From Luteibacter pinisoli (GTDB taxonomy: Bacteria > Pseudomonadota > Gammaproteobacteria > Xanthomonadales > Rhodanobacteraceae), in contig NZ_CP041046.1 in assembly GCF_006385595.1 (NCBI RefSeq), forward strand, positions 2,294,001-2,358,000: DNA of 64,000 bases, in the 5' to 3' direction. How positions within the stretch are numbered: position 1 is the stretch's first letter; each line of letters starts with the position of its first letter. Below the pieces are notes generated by a model. The model made no database searches and was not told the DNA's origin. It saw nothing but the letters and a program-made list of their open reading frames with translations. Positions 24,553 to 33,272 of this stretch are shown here, one piece after another. The position numbers and the translations under genes are program-made.

Positions 24553-24645
24553 GGCACGCTCCGGCAGCTCTCGGGAGGTTGAGTGCAGCAATGTGCGTAT
24601 AAAGGCAGCGCGAACGCTACAGAAAAAAAGCGTAGCCTCGGAGGC

Positions 24646-25368
24646 ATGTGCGGACGCTACGCCACCTACGGACCGGCCAGCCTCTCGCGGGAAGCCCGCG
24701 ACGTGCTCGAGCGCCTGGAGCTGGACCTCTCCAGCGAGATCAACCAGCGCGACGACCACTTCAATATCGCCCCGACCCAGCGGGCCCTGGTGGTGACAGG
24801 CGGCGAGGAAGGCCATGCCCACGTGGGCCTGCATCGCTGGGGCCTGGTGCCCTCATGGGCGAAGGACACCTCGATCGGTACGCGGCTGATCAACGCCCGG
24901 CGTGAAGGCCTTGCCGAAAAGCCAGCCTTCCGCTCGGCCGTGAAGAAGCGCCGCTGTCTTGTCCCGGCGTCCGGCTATTTCGAATGGCAGGGCGAGAAAG
25001 GCAGCAAGCAGCCGTTCTTCATCCGGCCACCGGACGGCAGCCTGCTGCTGTTCGCCGGCTTATGGGAGGTGTGGCGTGGGGAGGATGGCGAGCCGCTGCG
25101 CAGCTACACCATCATTACCGGCGAGCCGGGCAAGGTGGGCGGCGATATCCATGACCGCCAGCCGGTGATCCTCGCGCCTGACGCCTGGGAGGACTGGCTG
25201 TTCGCACCCGCCGACGTCGCGCTGCCGCTGCTGGAAGCGGCGAACGAGCCCGAGCTGGTCTATTACCCGGTACCCAGGGCCGTGGGCTCGCCGAAGAACA
25301 ACGCGCCCGAGCTGGTCGAACCCCTGGACGGCGCGGTGCCGTCGCAGGGGATCAAGGCGAACGATTAG
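24646..25368 (+). CDS. SRAP domain protein (YedK/HMCES family)
   Basis: It protects abasic sites in single-stranded DNA by forming a thiazolidine crosslink through its N-terminal cysteine. The true start is ATG 24646, because the active form needs Cys2 at the N-terminus after Met removal (MCGRYATYG). The 240 residues contain DHFNIAPTQRALVV, LHRWGLVPSWAK, INARREGLAEKPAFR and RRCLVPASGYFEWQ, all SRAP signatures. No LexA-type operator was recognised in the 93-bp upstream region. The stop overlaps that of the next, convergent gene. Confidence 0.95.
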   Translation: MCGRYATYGPASLSREARDVLERLELDLSSEINQRDDHFNIAPTQRALVVTGGEEGHAHVGLHRWGLVPSWAKDTSIGTRLINARREGLAEKPAFRSAVKKRRCLVPASGYFEWQGEKGSKQPFFIRPPDGSLLLFAGLWEVWRGEDGEPLRSYTIITGEPGKVGGDIHDRQPVILAPDAWEDWLFAPADVALPLLEAANEPELVYYPVPRAVGSPKNNAPELVEPLDGAVPSQGIKAND

Positions 25369-25700
25369 AGGCAGGAAATCGCTTCGTCGCGGAAGCGGCC
25401 GTCGTAGTCGCCCTTGCCCTTCTGCATTTCGAACATCACGACCTGGGCGCCCGAGGCGTTGGCCGTGACTTCCAGGCGCTCATGCTTGCCATCGTCGTTG
25501 GACGTGACCACGCCCTTGTCGTCCTTCGCGTCGCCCTTCGCGTCCTTCGACAGCGCCTGCCACTTCGGCACCACGCACTGCACATAGGCCGGCACGTTCT
25601 TGCCGGTCTTGCTGCTGAGCTTGGGCAGGGTGTCTTTCATGCCGCTGGTGGCGCAGCCGGCCAGGAGGATGCAGCCGGCGATCGCAAGAACGTGTTTCAT
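25365..25700 (-). CDS. hypothetical lipoprotein
   Basis: 111-residue exported lipoprotein. MKHVLAIAGCILLAGC gives the lipobox; four further upstream codons are in frame but the signal fits the start at 25700. The mature part is Lys/Asp-rich (DAKGDAKDDKG) with a C-terminal segment that may form a small beta domain. One disulfide is possible (QCVV and ISCL). The function is unknown. Confidence 0.72.
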   Translation of the reverse strand: MKHVLAIAGCILLAGCATSGMKDTLPKLSSKTGKNVPAYVQCVVPKWQALSKDAKGDAKDDKGVVTSNDDGKHERLEVTANASGAQVVMFEMQKGKGDYDGRFRDEAISCL

Positions 25701-25753
25701 GCTCGATTCCACGGTGAGGTTCCCGGGATTCTAGCCGACACGGGCCGCGAGGA

Positions 25754-26476
25754 TCAGATCCCCGCGCGCGCGGTGGCGTTGCCTTCAGCCTTGGCCAGCT
25801 GGTTGGCGTTGCATTTCAGGTAGCCGGACGACGCCAGCCACTTCTGGTCCGGGTAGTACGAGAACACCATCTGCCCGCCCTTCAGCGCATCGATCAGCTT
25901 GTGGGCAATGGCGGTACTCACCGCCGGGCAACCCCAGCTGCGGCCAATGCGGCCCGCGGCATGCGCCATGGCTTCACTGACATACGCCGCCCCGTGGATG
26001 ACGATAGCGCGCGCGAGTGCGTTGTTGTTCACGCCGGGCTCCAGGCCCGTCATGCGCAGCGAATAACCGTTCTTGCCCATGTACGTATCAGACGTGCGGA
26101 ACAGGCCGATGCTCGAAGCCAGGCTGTTCGGGGCATTGGAGAACTTCGTGCTGCTGCCGTCACCGCTGTTCTTGCCGTGGGCCACGAGCTCCTGGAACAG
26201 CAGCTTGCGGTTCACCGTGTCGAACACCCACAGGCGCGGCTCGGACGACGGCTTCGAGTAATCGATGACCGCCAGGCGGTTGGACTGCGGCCCACCCTGG
26301 CTTTGCGCGCACTCCGAGGCCTGGACGGCGAGTCCAATCACCTTGGGGTCGGCGGAGGGGGCCAGTTTGGCCAGCGCGTCACCGAGGGAGTCGGCGGCAT
26401 GCGCCTGGAGCGGGAGGAAGGCGACCGCACCGAGGAGCGGTGCGAACGCCAAAAGCGTACGTATCGTTCGAATCAT
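25754..26476 (-). CDS. exported murein L,D-transpeptidase catalytic-domain protein
   Basis: A 240-residue periplasmic protein with signal peptide RTLLAFAPLLGAVAFLPLQAHA. The catalytic block AIVIHGAAYVSEAMAHAAGRIGRSWGCPAVS has the His and the SxGC-type Cys of YkuD-like L,D-transpeptidases. The family is the stand-alone murein L,D-transpeptidase catalytic domain group, which lacks a peptidoglycan-binding module. It is divergent from a YcbB-type L,D-transpeptidase, with 139 bp between the starts. Confidence 0.88.
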   Translation of the reverse strand: MIRTIRTLLAFAPLLGAVAFLPLQAHAADSLGDALAKLAPSADPKVIGLAVQASECAQSQGGPQSNRLAVIDYSKPSSEPRLWVFDTVNRKLLFQELVAHGKNSGDGSSTKFSNAPNSLASSIGLFRTSDTYMGKNGYSLRMTGLEPGVNNNALARAIVIHGAAYVSEAMAHAAGRIGRSWGCPAVSTAIAHKLIDALKGGQMVFSYYPDQKWLASSGYLKCNANQLAKAEGNATARAGI

Positions 26477-26615
26477 CAGGCCAACCGGGGGATTACAGAC
26501 TGCCCGATCCTAACGCGGTGATCATTTACTGACCACAACATCGTCACATCTGTGCCCTTCATATATGTGAAAAGCGTGAAGCAACCACCGCGCGAAACAC
26601 TGGAAGCTATAGGCA

Positions 26616-28346
26616 ATGACTATGGAAAAGCGGTTGCATGGCCTCCTGGCCGTCATCGTGCTGTTCTCGGCCCTGCCCTTGTGCGGCAAGGCCCAGACCC
26701 CCTCGGCCGCCGTCTCCGCCGCCAGCCCGCCGCCCATCCTTGCGCCAGCGCCGGGGTCATCCGCCGGCGGCGTCGTGCCGCAGCCCCCACCGCCGGATGA
26801 CCCCGCCGCCCAGGCGGTCTATGGCCGGATCATGGCGCTGGCACCGCTCCAGGGCGGCCCGATTTCGCGCCAGCAGGCGGCCATCGGCCAGGCGCTGTCG
26901 GATTTCTACACCCAGCGGCATTACGCCCCGGCCTGGTCCGACAGCCATAACGTCGACCAATTATTCGCTGGCCTGGCGTCCCTCGATGGCGACGGCCTGC
27001 TGCCCCAGGACTACGGCCTGGACGCGCTGCGCCGGATCTGGGAAGCACCCGGGTATAAAGACGCTGGCGCCGCTGAACATGCCGATTTTGACCTGATGGC
27101 GACCCGCGCCTACATCACCGCGCTCGTCCAGCTGGCCCGTGGCAAGGTGGACCCGACGCGGCTGGACCCGGTGTGGAACATCGACCCGCTGGCGATCGAC
27201 CCGCAGCAGGGCCTGGCCATGCTGGAGACCTCGATCGACGAACGCTCTGTGGACCAGGCCTTTGCCATGGCCCGTCCCCAGCATCCCCTGTACGCGAAGC
27301 TGCGCGATGGATTGGTGCAGTTGCGCGCGACGGCGGCGAATGGCGATTGGCCCACGGTGCCCGAGGGCGATTCCCTCAAACCGGGCATGAAGGATCCGCG
27401 GGTGAGCGCCCTGCGTGCACGGCTCGTCGCCGGCGGCTACCTCGACACGACGCTGGCGCATGGCCAGCACTACGACAACCCGGTCACCGATGCGGTGAAG
27501 CGCTTCCAGGCCGACAACAATCTCGACGTGGACGGTGCGGTGGGCGCGGATACGCTCGCTGCCCTGAACGTGCCGGTGGCCCAGCGCATCGGCCAGGTGC
27601 GCGCCAACCTCGAGCGTGCGCGCTGGCTGTTGCATGCCCTGCCCACCACCTTTGTCGTCGTGGATGTCGCCGGCTTCAAGGTCACCTTCTATCGCGACGG
27701 CAATCCTGTGTGGAAATCGCGCGTGCAGGTCGGCAAGCCGTATCGAAGCACGCCGATCTTCCGCTCGGATATCACCTACATCACCTTCAACCCCACGTGG
27801 ACGGTGCCGCCCACGATCCTGAAAAACGACATGTTGCCCAAGGTGCGCGCCAACCCGGCGTACCTGGCCAACAACCGCATTCGCGTGCTGGACAGTGCGG
27901 GCAACACGCTTTCCCCTGCCAAGGTGAACTGGTCCAACCCGCGCGGCATCACGCTGCGGCAGGACGCCGGCCCCGGCAACTCGCTGGGCCAGGTGGTGAT
28001 TCGCTTCCCGAACACCTTCTCGGTGTATCTGCACGATACGCCGCACCAGGAGCTTTTCTCGAAGGCCAAACGCGATACCAGTTCGGGGTGCATTCGCGTC
28101 GAGCACCCGCTGGACCTGGTCCAGTTGCTGTTCAACGACGAGGAAAAGTGGAATCGCGACGCGATCGACCAACGCATCGCCGCGGGCAAGACCCAGAACG
28201 TCACCCTGCCGACCAGCGTGCCGATCCTTCTGGCCTACTGGACGGTGGACGTCGATGACGACGGCCGCCTCGCCTACAAAAACGACATCTACGGCCGTGA
28301 CGGGCCGCTGCTCAGCGCGCTGGACAAGCCCCAGCGCTTTCCGTAG
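26616..28346 (+). CDS. L,D-transpeptidase, YcbB/LdtD type
   Basis: It forms 3-3 crosslinks in peptidoglycan, bypassing beta-lactam-sensitive D,D-transpeptidases. The 576 residues comprise a signal peptide, a Pro/Ala-rich segment to about residue 70, a scaffold domain, a peptidoglycan-binding module near residues 255-315 (DAVKRFQADNNLDVDGAVGADTL), and the YkuD domain. Its active site is HDTPHQELF and SSGCIRVEHP, with Cys492. This order matches E. coli YcbB/LdtD. It is divergent from a second L,D-transpeptidase. Confidence 0.93.
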   Translation: MTMEKRLHGLLAVIVLFSALPLCGKAQTPSAAVSAASPPPILAPAPGSSAGGVVPQPPPPDDPAAQAVYGRIMALAPLQGGPISRQQAAIGQALSDFYTQRHYAPAWSDSHNVDQLFAGLASLDGDGLLPQDYGLDALRRIWEAPGYKDAGAAEHADFDLMATRAYITALVQLARGKVDPTRLDPVWNIDPLAIDPQQGLAMLETSIDERSVDQAFAMARPQHPLYAKLRDGLVQLRATAANGDWPTVPEGDSLKPGMKDPRVSALRARLVAGGYLDTTLAHGQHYDNPVTDAVKRFQADNNLDVDGAVGADTLAALNVPVAQRIGQVRANLERARWLLHALPTTFVVVDVAGFKVTFYRDGNPVWKSRVQVGKPYRSTPIFRSDITYITFNPTWTVPPTILKNDMLPKVRANPAYLANNRIRVLDSAGNTLSPAKVNWSNPRGITLRQDAGPGNSLGQVVIRFPNTFSVYLHDTPHQELFSKAKRDTSSGCIRVEHPLDLVQLLFNDEEKWNRDAIDQRIAAGKTQNVTLPTSVPILLAYWTVDVDDDGRLAYKNDIYGRDGPLLSALDKPQRFP

Positions 28347-28383
28347 CGCCGTTTTGCCGCGCTGCGGGCCCGCCCCCCGGGCG

Positions 28384-28389
28384 TATACT
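28384..28389 (+). promoter_or_regulatory. -10 box placed for a leaderless transcript
   Basis: TATACT ends 6 nt before the ATG at 28396 and no Shine-Dalgarno sequence lies between. This spacing is what a leaderless mRNA would need. Confidence 0.5.
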
Positions 28390-28395
28390 GCGCGG

Positions 28396-29127
28396 ATGAA
28401 CGCCCCCCTCGAAGCGACCGAAACCACCCTCCACGACCAGGTACACGACGAAGGCTTCGCCTTCGTACGCGGCGAGACGATGCGCGAACTGGTGGGCCAT
28501 TCGGGGCCGCTCAAGGATTGGGAGGCCTTCGCCGCCAGCTGGAACGCCCTGGAACCGGACACGTATCTCGAAGCCACGGGCCGCTTCCGCCGCCGCCGGC
28601 ACGCCATCTATGCCGCCGAGCGCTTCGGCCATGTCGAACCGCGCGCGCACCGCGCCCACTTCCAGACGCTGGCCTACAACACGCTGCAGGGCGACCTGGA
28701 GCGCTGGTTCGAACCCGTCCTGCCGGAAATCGCGAGCGGCCCGACCATGTCGAGCATCCTCGACTTCTGCCGTGACTTCTTCGGTGGCCTCTCGCCGGAG
28801 GTGCCGCGCTGGCATATCGAAGTGCACCAGTTCCGGATCGAGGCTACGGCGGGCGCGGCAGGCGAGCCGACGCCGGAAGGCAGCCACCGCGACGGCGTCG
28901 ACTATGTGCTGGTACTGCTGGTCGATCGCGAGAATATCGCCAGCGGTACGACGACGATTCATTCGCCGGACGGGCGCGAGCTGGGTGAGTTCACCCTCAC
29001 GCATGCGTTCGATGCCGCGCTGATCCACGATCCGCGCGTGTTCCACGGCGTCACGCCCGTCACGGCGCTGGATAGCGCGAAAGCGTCGCACCGCGACGTG
29101 CTGGTCGTCACCTTCCGCGCGGCCTGA
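28396..29127 (+). CDS. 2-oxoglutarate/Fe(II)-dependent dioxygenase family protein
   Basis: A 243-residue double-stranded beta-helix enzyme. The facial triad is visible as His and Asp in EGSHRDGVDYVLVLLVDREN and a distal His in HDPRVFHGVTPV. The preceding IEVHQFRIEA and the family profile match the 2OG-Fe_Oxy_2 group, which includes bacterial isoleucine 4-hydroxylase-type enzymes and BsmA. The substrate is likely a free amino acid, by family. The frame is open to 28255 but the ATG at 28396, beside a TATACT box, gives the normal length. Confidence 0.85.
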   Translation: MNAPLEATETTLHDQVHDEGFAFVRGETMRELVGHSGPLKDWEAFAASWNALEPDTYLEATGRFRRRRHAIYAAERFGHVEPRAHRAHFQTLAYNTLQGDLERWFEPVLPEIASGPTMSSILDFCRDFFGGLSPEVPRWHIEVHQFRIEATAGAAGEPTPEGSHRDGVDYVLVLLVDRENIASGTTTIHSPDGRELGEFTLTHAFDAALIHDPRVFHGVTPVTALDSAKASHRDVLVVTFRAA

Positions 29128-29235
29128 TCCAGTTAACCGGCAGACGGGGTAGTCGCCCCGCTCTGGACACCCGCTGCACCACTGGTTCACGCCCGCTGCG
29201 GCGTACTGGGCGCATCCCCCGTGCGGAGCGCCCCC

Positions 29236-29619
29236 ATGTCCCTACACCGCTTTTCCTTACGTCCCGTGGCCGCTCTGCTGTGCCTCGCCATGGCAGCGGC
29301 ACCCGCCTTTGCGCAGGACGCCAGCAAGGTCGACAACACCCAGATCAACAAGCGTGACCGCAGCGGTGACCATGGCACGCCCATCGATCAACCCAATGAC
29401 GCGGCCAACATCAAGGTCGCCGCCGCCGTGCGCAAGGCCATCGTCGACGATGACAGCCTTTCGACGATGGCTCACAACGTCAAATTCATTGCGTCCAACG
29501 GCACGGTCACGCTGCGCGGGCCCGTGAAGGACGTCGCCGAGAAGGCCCGCGTGGAGCAGCTCGCCAAGGGCGTCGCCGGCGTGACCCAGGTCGACAACCA
29601 GCTCGATATCAAACACTGA
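29236..29619 (+). CDS. periplasmic BON-domain protein
   Basis: 127 residues: signal peptide ending PAFAQ, then one BON domain from about residue 55 (IKVAAAVRKAIVDDDSLSTMAHNVKFIASNGTVTLRGPV, then VDNQLDIKH). BON domains bind phospholipid and are found in OsmY-like envelope stress proteins. GGAG sits 7 nt before the ATG at 29236. The stress-protein-like gene starts 17 bp downstream, so they are probably an operon. Confidence 0.88.
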   Translation: MSLHRFSLRPVAALLCLAMAAAPAFAQDASKVDNTQINKRDRSGDHGTPIDQPNDAANIKVAAAVRKAIVDDDSLSTMAHNVKFIASNGTVTLRGPVKDVAEKARVEQLAKGVAGVTQVDNQLDIKH

Positions 29620-29636
29620 ACCCAGCGAGGCATGCC

Positions 29637-30158
29637 ATGAAAGCGTCCGTCTATTGCACCACCCGCACCGTCGAGCAGGCCGAGCACATCGTGCTGGAGC
29701 TGAAGCAGGCTGGGTTCACCAGCGACGATATCTCGGCCCTGCTGCCTGACCGCCGTGGCACCCGCGACTTCGCGCATGAGCACCACACCAAGGCACCGGA
29801 GGGCGCCACCGCCGGTGGCGTCGTGGGTCTTGGCCTGGGCGCGGGCCTCGGCTGGCTTGCCGGCATCGGCGCGCTGGCGATTCCCGGCGTCGGCCCCTTC
29901 ATTGCCGCTGGTCCGATCATGGCGGCGCTCGGCGGCGCCGCGGTCGGCACGGCGACGGGCGGCCTGATCGGTGCCCTGGTCGGCATGGGTATCCCCGAAT
30001 TCGAGGCCAAGCGCTATGACGCCAAGGTACGCGAAGGCAGCATCCTGATTTCGGTGCACGTGGACGATGGCCACCAGCGCGACGTGGCGAAGGATGTCTT
30101 CAAGCGCAACAACGCCGATGACATCTCAACGGGCTCGGAAGCCCGCGTGCCTGGCTGA
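29637..30158 (+). CDS. membrane-associated stress-type protein with Gly-zipper core
   Basis: 173 residues. The N-terminal 45 residues form a ferredoxin-like half (VYCTTRTVEQAEHIVLELKQAGFTSDDISALLP), as in general-stress-protein 17M/YflT-type domains. The central hydrophobic Gly/Ala-rich region (about residues 60-125) is a glycine-zipper that could insert in a membrane. The C-terminal strand SILISVHVDDG repeats the fold. Cotranscription with the BON gene suggests an osmotic or envelope stress role. Confidence 0.75.
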   Translation: MKASVYCTTRTVEQAEHIVLELKQAGFTSDDISALLPDRRGTRDFAHEHHTKAPEGATAGGVVGLGLGAGLGWLAGIGALAIPGVGPFIAAGPIMAALGGAAVGTATGGLIGALVGMGIPEFEAKRYDAKVREGSILISVHVDDGHQRDVAKDVFKRNNADDISTGSEARVPG

Positions 30159-30290
30159 TCGGCCGCTGATGCCGGATCGGCCCGACAGGCCGGTCCGGTG
30201 AGACGCCAGCGACGAAGCATGTCCCTCATTCTCAAATTTCCGACATCTGCCCGTGCGATAATCGACGCAACGTAGTGGCAGATTGATGTG

Positions 30291-30638
30291 ATGAACTCGT
30301 CCGGTAAATACGACTTCAAGCAGTTCCAGGACGAACTCGCCGCACTCGAACGCCGACAGGCCGCCAACGCTCCCGCGCCGGCCGCGGCCCCTGCTCCGCC
30401 GCCCGCACCACCGCCGGAGAAGCGCAAGCCCGGCCGCCCGAAGGTCGTACGCGTCGATCCGCTGGCCGAGGCTCGCCAGGCCTTCGATGCGCTCCGGATC
30501 AGCTACAAGCTCAGCGTCGCCGACGTCGTGGCCTGGTTCCCCGAAGAAGAAGGCGTTGCCTACCTCCAGGCGCTCCTCGCGCAACCCGCCCCCAAGCGCC
30601 GCCGCAAGAAATCCGACGACCCCACCGCCCCTTTGTAG
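30291..30638 (+). CDS. small basic protein with AT-hook-like motif
   Basis: 115 residues: an acidic helical start (YDFKQFQDELAALERRQ), an Ala/Pro-only linker (residues 29-44), then EKRKPGRPKVVRV, a match to the AT-hook core (GRP flanked by Lys/Arg). A helical domain (KLSVADVVAWFPEEEGVAYLQALL) and a Lys/Arg tail follow. The layout resembles an H-NS-like or Alba-like nucleoid protein, but no known family is recognised. A GTG one codon earlier is possible. Confidence 0.65.
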   Translation: MNSSGKYDFKQFQDELAALERRQAANAPAPAAAPAPPPAPPPEKRKPGRPKVVRVDPLAEARQAFDALRISYKLSVADVVAWFPEEEGVAYLQALLAQPAPKRRRKKSDDPTAPL

Positions 30639-30681
30639 GAGCGCACCCTGTGCGTTTACGCCCTTCAGGGTGCGACCGCTC
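30635..30681 (+). repeat. REP element (GTAG type)
   Basis: GTAGGAGCGCACCCTGTGCG starts at 30635. CGCACCCTG (30642-30650) pairs with CAGGGTGCG (30666-30674). It overlaps the last bases of the AT-hook gene and lies before the bestrophin gene. Short GTAG-headed hairpins of this kind are typical substrates of RAYT transposases. Confidence 0.65.
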
Positions 30682-30697
30682 TAACCTGTCCTCTCCC

Positions 30698-31576
30698 ATG
30701 CCCCCCAGCACCCGCACACCCGGCATCCGCTCCCTCCTCTTCGCCTACCGCGGCACGATCATGCCGGTCATCTGGCGGCGGGTCGCCTACGCGGTGCTGC
30801 TCTCCGCGCTGGTCGCGGTACTCGACCTCAAATACGGCTGGTTTCGCGGCGGCCTGAACGCCACGCCGCTGACCCTGATGGGTCTCACCCTCGCGATCTT
30901 CCTCGGCTTCCGTAACCAGGTCGCTTACCAGCGCTGGTGGGAAGCACGCACGCTATGGGGGGAGCTGCTCATCGTGGCCCGGGACCTGGCCCGTCAGCTC
31001 AGCGCCTTCCTGCCCTCGGCCAGCCCCACCACCCGCGCCACCTTGATGGGCATGGTCATCGCCTTCGCCCACGCGCTGCGACACCACCTGCGGGGCAGCG
31101 ACCCGACGCCGGAACTGACCCGCTGGTTGTCGCCGCGGTTGGCTGAGGACATCCTCGCCGCACCGAACCGGCCGGCGTACCTGCTGCATCGCATGGGCAT
31201 CGCGTTTGCCGAGGCGGCGCGCAGCGACGGAGCAGACCCCATCCTTGTCGCCACGGTGGATGGCAAGATCAGCCAGCTCTCGCACGTGCTGGCCGGCTGC
31301 GAGCGCATCAGCGGCACGCCCATCCCGTTCTCGTACATCCTGCTGCTGCACCGCTCGGTGCACGTGTACTGCTTCTTCCTGCCCTTCTGCCTCGTTGGCG
31401 TCATGGGCTGGTTCACGCCCGTCGTGGTCGCCATCCTCGCCTACACGTTCTTCGGCCTCGATGCCCTGGGTGACCAGATCGAAGACCCGTTCGACGTGAT
31501 GCCCAACGATCTCCCGATCGATGCATACACCACGGCGATTCAGAACGATTTGCTGGCGTTGCTTGACGAACGCTAA
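30698..31576 (+). CDS. bestrophin family anion channel protein
   Basis: An inner-membrane protein of 292 residues in the bestrophin/RFP-TM (UPF0187) family, pentameric chloride-type or cation channels. Signatures are LGFRNQVAYQRWWEARTLWGEL, IPFSYILLLHRSVHVYCFFLPF, and the C-terminal TFFGLDALGDQIEDPFDVMPNDLP. Four hydrophobic segments are visible. The start at 30698 follows the REP hairpin; the longer frame from 30650 lies inside the repeat and is rejected. Confidence 0.92.
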   Translation: MPPSTRTPGIRSLLFAYRGTIMPVIWRRVAYAVLLSALVAVLDLKYGWFRGGLNATPLTLMGLTLAIFLGFRNQVAYQRWWEARTLWGELLIVARDLARQLSAFLPSASPTTRATLMGMVIAFAHALRHHLRGSDPTPELTRWLSPRLAEDILAAPNRPAYLLHRMGIAFAEAARSDGADPILVATVDGKISQLSHVLAGCERISGTPIPFSYILLLHRSVHVYCFFLPFCLVGVMGWFTPVVVAILAYTFFGLDALGDQIEDPFDVMPNDLPIDAYTTAIQNDLLALLDER

Positions 31577-31579
31577 CGC

Positions 31580-33166
31580 CTAGAAGACGTGGCGTAGCAA
31601 CCAGAACAACCCGCCGGCCAGCGCGATCGACACGGGAAGCGTCAGCACCCACGCCAGCAACATGTTGCGCACCGTGGGCCACTGCAGGCCCGAGCCATTG
31701 GCTGTCATGGTGCCGGCCACGCCGGACGACAGCACATGCGTGGTGCTCACCGGCAGGCCCCAGCGGTCGGCGGCACCGATGGTCAGCATCGCGACGACTT
31801 CGGCCGACGCGCCCTGCGCGTAGGTGAGGTGCTCCTTGCCGATGCGTTCGCCCACCGTGCGGACGATGCGCTTCCAGCCCACCATCGTGCCCAGGCCCAG
31901 CGCGATGGCCACGGCCACCTTCACCCAGGTGGGGATGAACTTCGTCGCCTTGTCCAGCAGGCCGTGGTAGTTGTCGAGCACGGCCTGGTCTTCGGCAGCG
32001 AACTGCGGCTGCTTGTCCTTGGCCATGAGCCGCAGCGCTTCCGAGCTCAGGTACATGGTGTTGCGGACGTTGTTCACCTCGTGCTGCGGCAGGTCCGCCA
32101 GCGACGGGCGCTGCGCCACCTGGTCCGCGATCGTCGTGGTCAGCTGGTTCAGTGCGCCGAGCGTCTGCGGCGTGGCCTGGTGGGTCTGGATGTACTTCTC
32201 GATCTCGGCGCGCGGATTCGCTACTGGCACGGCGCCCTGCGCGTAGCGGGCGATCGTCTCGCTCGCGTGGTGCGCCACCGACACGAAGGTCTGCGTTTCC
32301 CCGGCGGTGACGGCCCGGTTCAGCGCGTACGCGCTGGGCACCGTGCCGATCAGGATCAGCATGATCAGGCCCATGCCCTTCTGGCCGTCGTTCGAGCCGT
32401 GCATGAACGACACGCCCGTGCACGTGGTGATCAGCAGGCAGCGCACCCAGAACGGCGGCGGCTGGTCGCCATGGGGCTCGGCGTAAAGCTCGGGCACCTT
32501 GACGAAGGTCTTCAGCGCGATAAGCAGCAGCCAGGCCAGCGCAAAACCGATCAGGGGCGAGAACAGCAGCGACTTGCCGACGCTGAGCGCCTGGCTCCAG
32601 TCCACCGCGGCATTCGCGTTGCCGGCATTCATCGCCTGGTTCATCAGGCCCACGCCGATGATCGAGCCGATCAGCGTGTGCGAACTGGATGACGGGAGGC
32701 CGAGCCACCAGGTGCCGAGGTTCCACAGGATCGCCGCGATCAGCAGCGCAAACACCATGGCGAAGCCGACGCCGCTGCCGACGTTAAGTACCAGGTTGAT
32801 GGGCAGCAGCTGCAGGACCGTATAGGCGACGGCACCGCTGCTCACCAGCACGCCGAGGAAGTTGAAGGTGCCTGACCAGACGACGGCGAAGGTCGCCGGG
32901 AGCGAGCGCGTGTAGATCACCGTGGCGACGGCGTTGGCCGTGTCGTGGAACCCGTTGACGAATTCAAAGCCCAGGGCGATCAGCAGCGCGATGCCAAGCA
33001 GGACGTACTCGAAGGCCGGACTTGAGGGCGCCGAGAGCAGGTCGTGGCCAAGCTGGGAGCCCACGTAGATCGCCGCGGCGAGAAGGACGCCTCCGAAAAT
33101 TCCCAGGCTTAGCCTGCGGACGGCGGGGGAGCCAACGGGCTGGTTGGTCAGGACGGTGCTGTTCAT
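31580..33166 (-). CDS. inorganic phosphate transporter, PiT family
   Basis: A low-affinity, metal-phosphate/proton symporter of the inner membrane, 528 residues. The duplicated PiT motifs are present: FVNGFHDTANAVATVIYTRSLP in the first half and FMHGSNDGQKGMGL in the second. A long hydrophilic loop (residues about 300-400) separates them, as in E. coli PitA. GGAGG lies 6 nt before the ATG at 33166. No PhoU-like partner is adjacent. It is convergent with the bestrophin gene. Confidence 0.95.
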   Translation of the reverse strand: MNSTVLTNQPVGSPAVRRLSLGIFGGVLLAAAIYVGSQLGHDLLSAPSSPAFEYVLLGIALLIALGFEFVNGFHDTANAVATVIYTRSLPATFAVVWSGTFNFLGVLVSSGAVAYTVLQLLPINLVLNVGSGVGFAMVFALLIAAILWNLGTWWLGLPSSSSHTLIGSIIGVGLMNQAMNAGNANAAVDWSQALSVGKSLLFSPLIGFALAWLLLIALKTFVKVPELYAEPHGDQPPPFWVRCLLITTCTGVSFMHGSNDGQKGMGLIMLILIGTVPSAYALNRAVTAGETQTFVSVAHHASETIARYAQGAVPVANPRAEIEKYIQTHQATPQTLGALNQLTTTIADQVAQRPSLADLPQHEVNNVRNTMYLSSEALRLMAKDKQPQFAAEDQAVLDNYHGLLDKATKFIPTWVKVAVAIALGLGTMVGWKRIVRTVGERIGKEHLTYAQGASAEVVAMLTIGAADRWGLPVSTTHVLSSGVAGTMTANGSGLQWPTVRNMLLAWVLTLPVSIALAGGLFWLLRHVF

Positions 33167-33272
33167 CGTGCGCCTCCGGTCGGTATCCCCCAACAACTAA
33201 CAAGCCTCCATGACGCTCTGGTGTCAGTCCCGTCGACGCCACCGATGCCTCGGCCGTGCTATATACGAAGGG

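Noticed and set aside
24553..24645. LexA operator upstream of the SRAP gene
   Set aside because: Neither CTG-N10-CAG nor the TTAG-N6-TACTA form used by xanthomonads is present.
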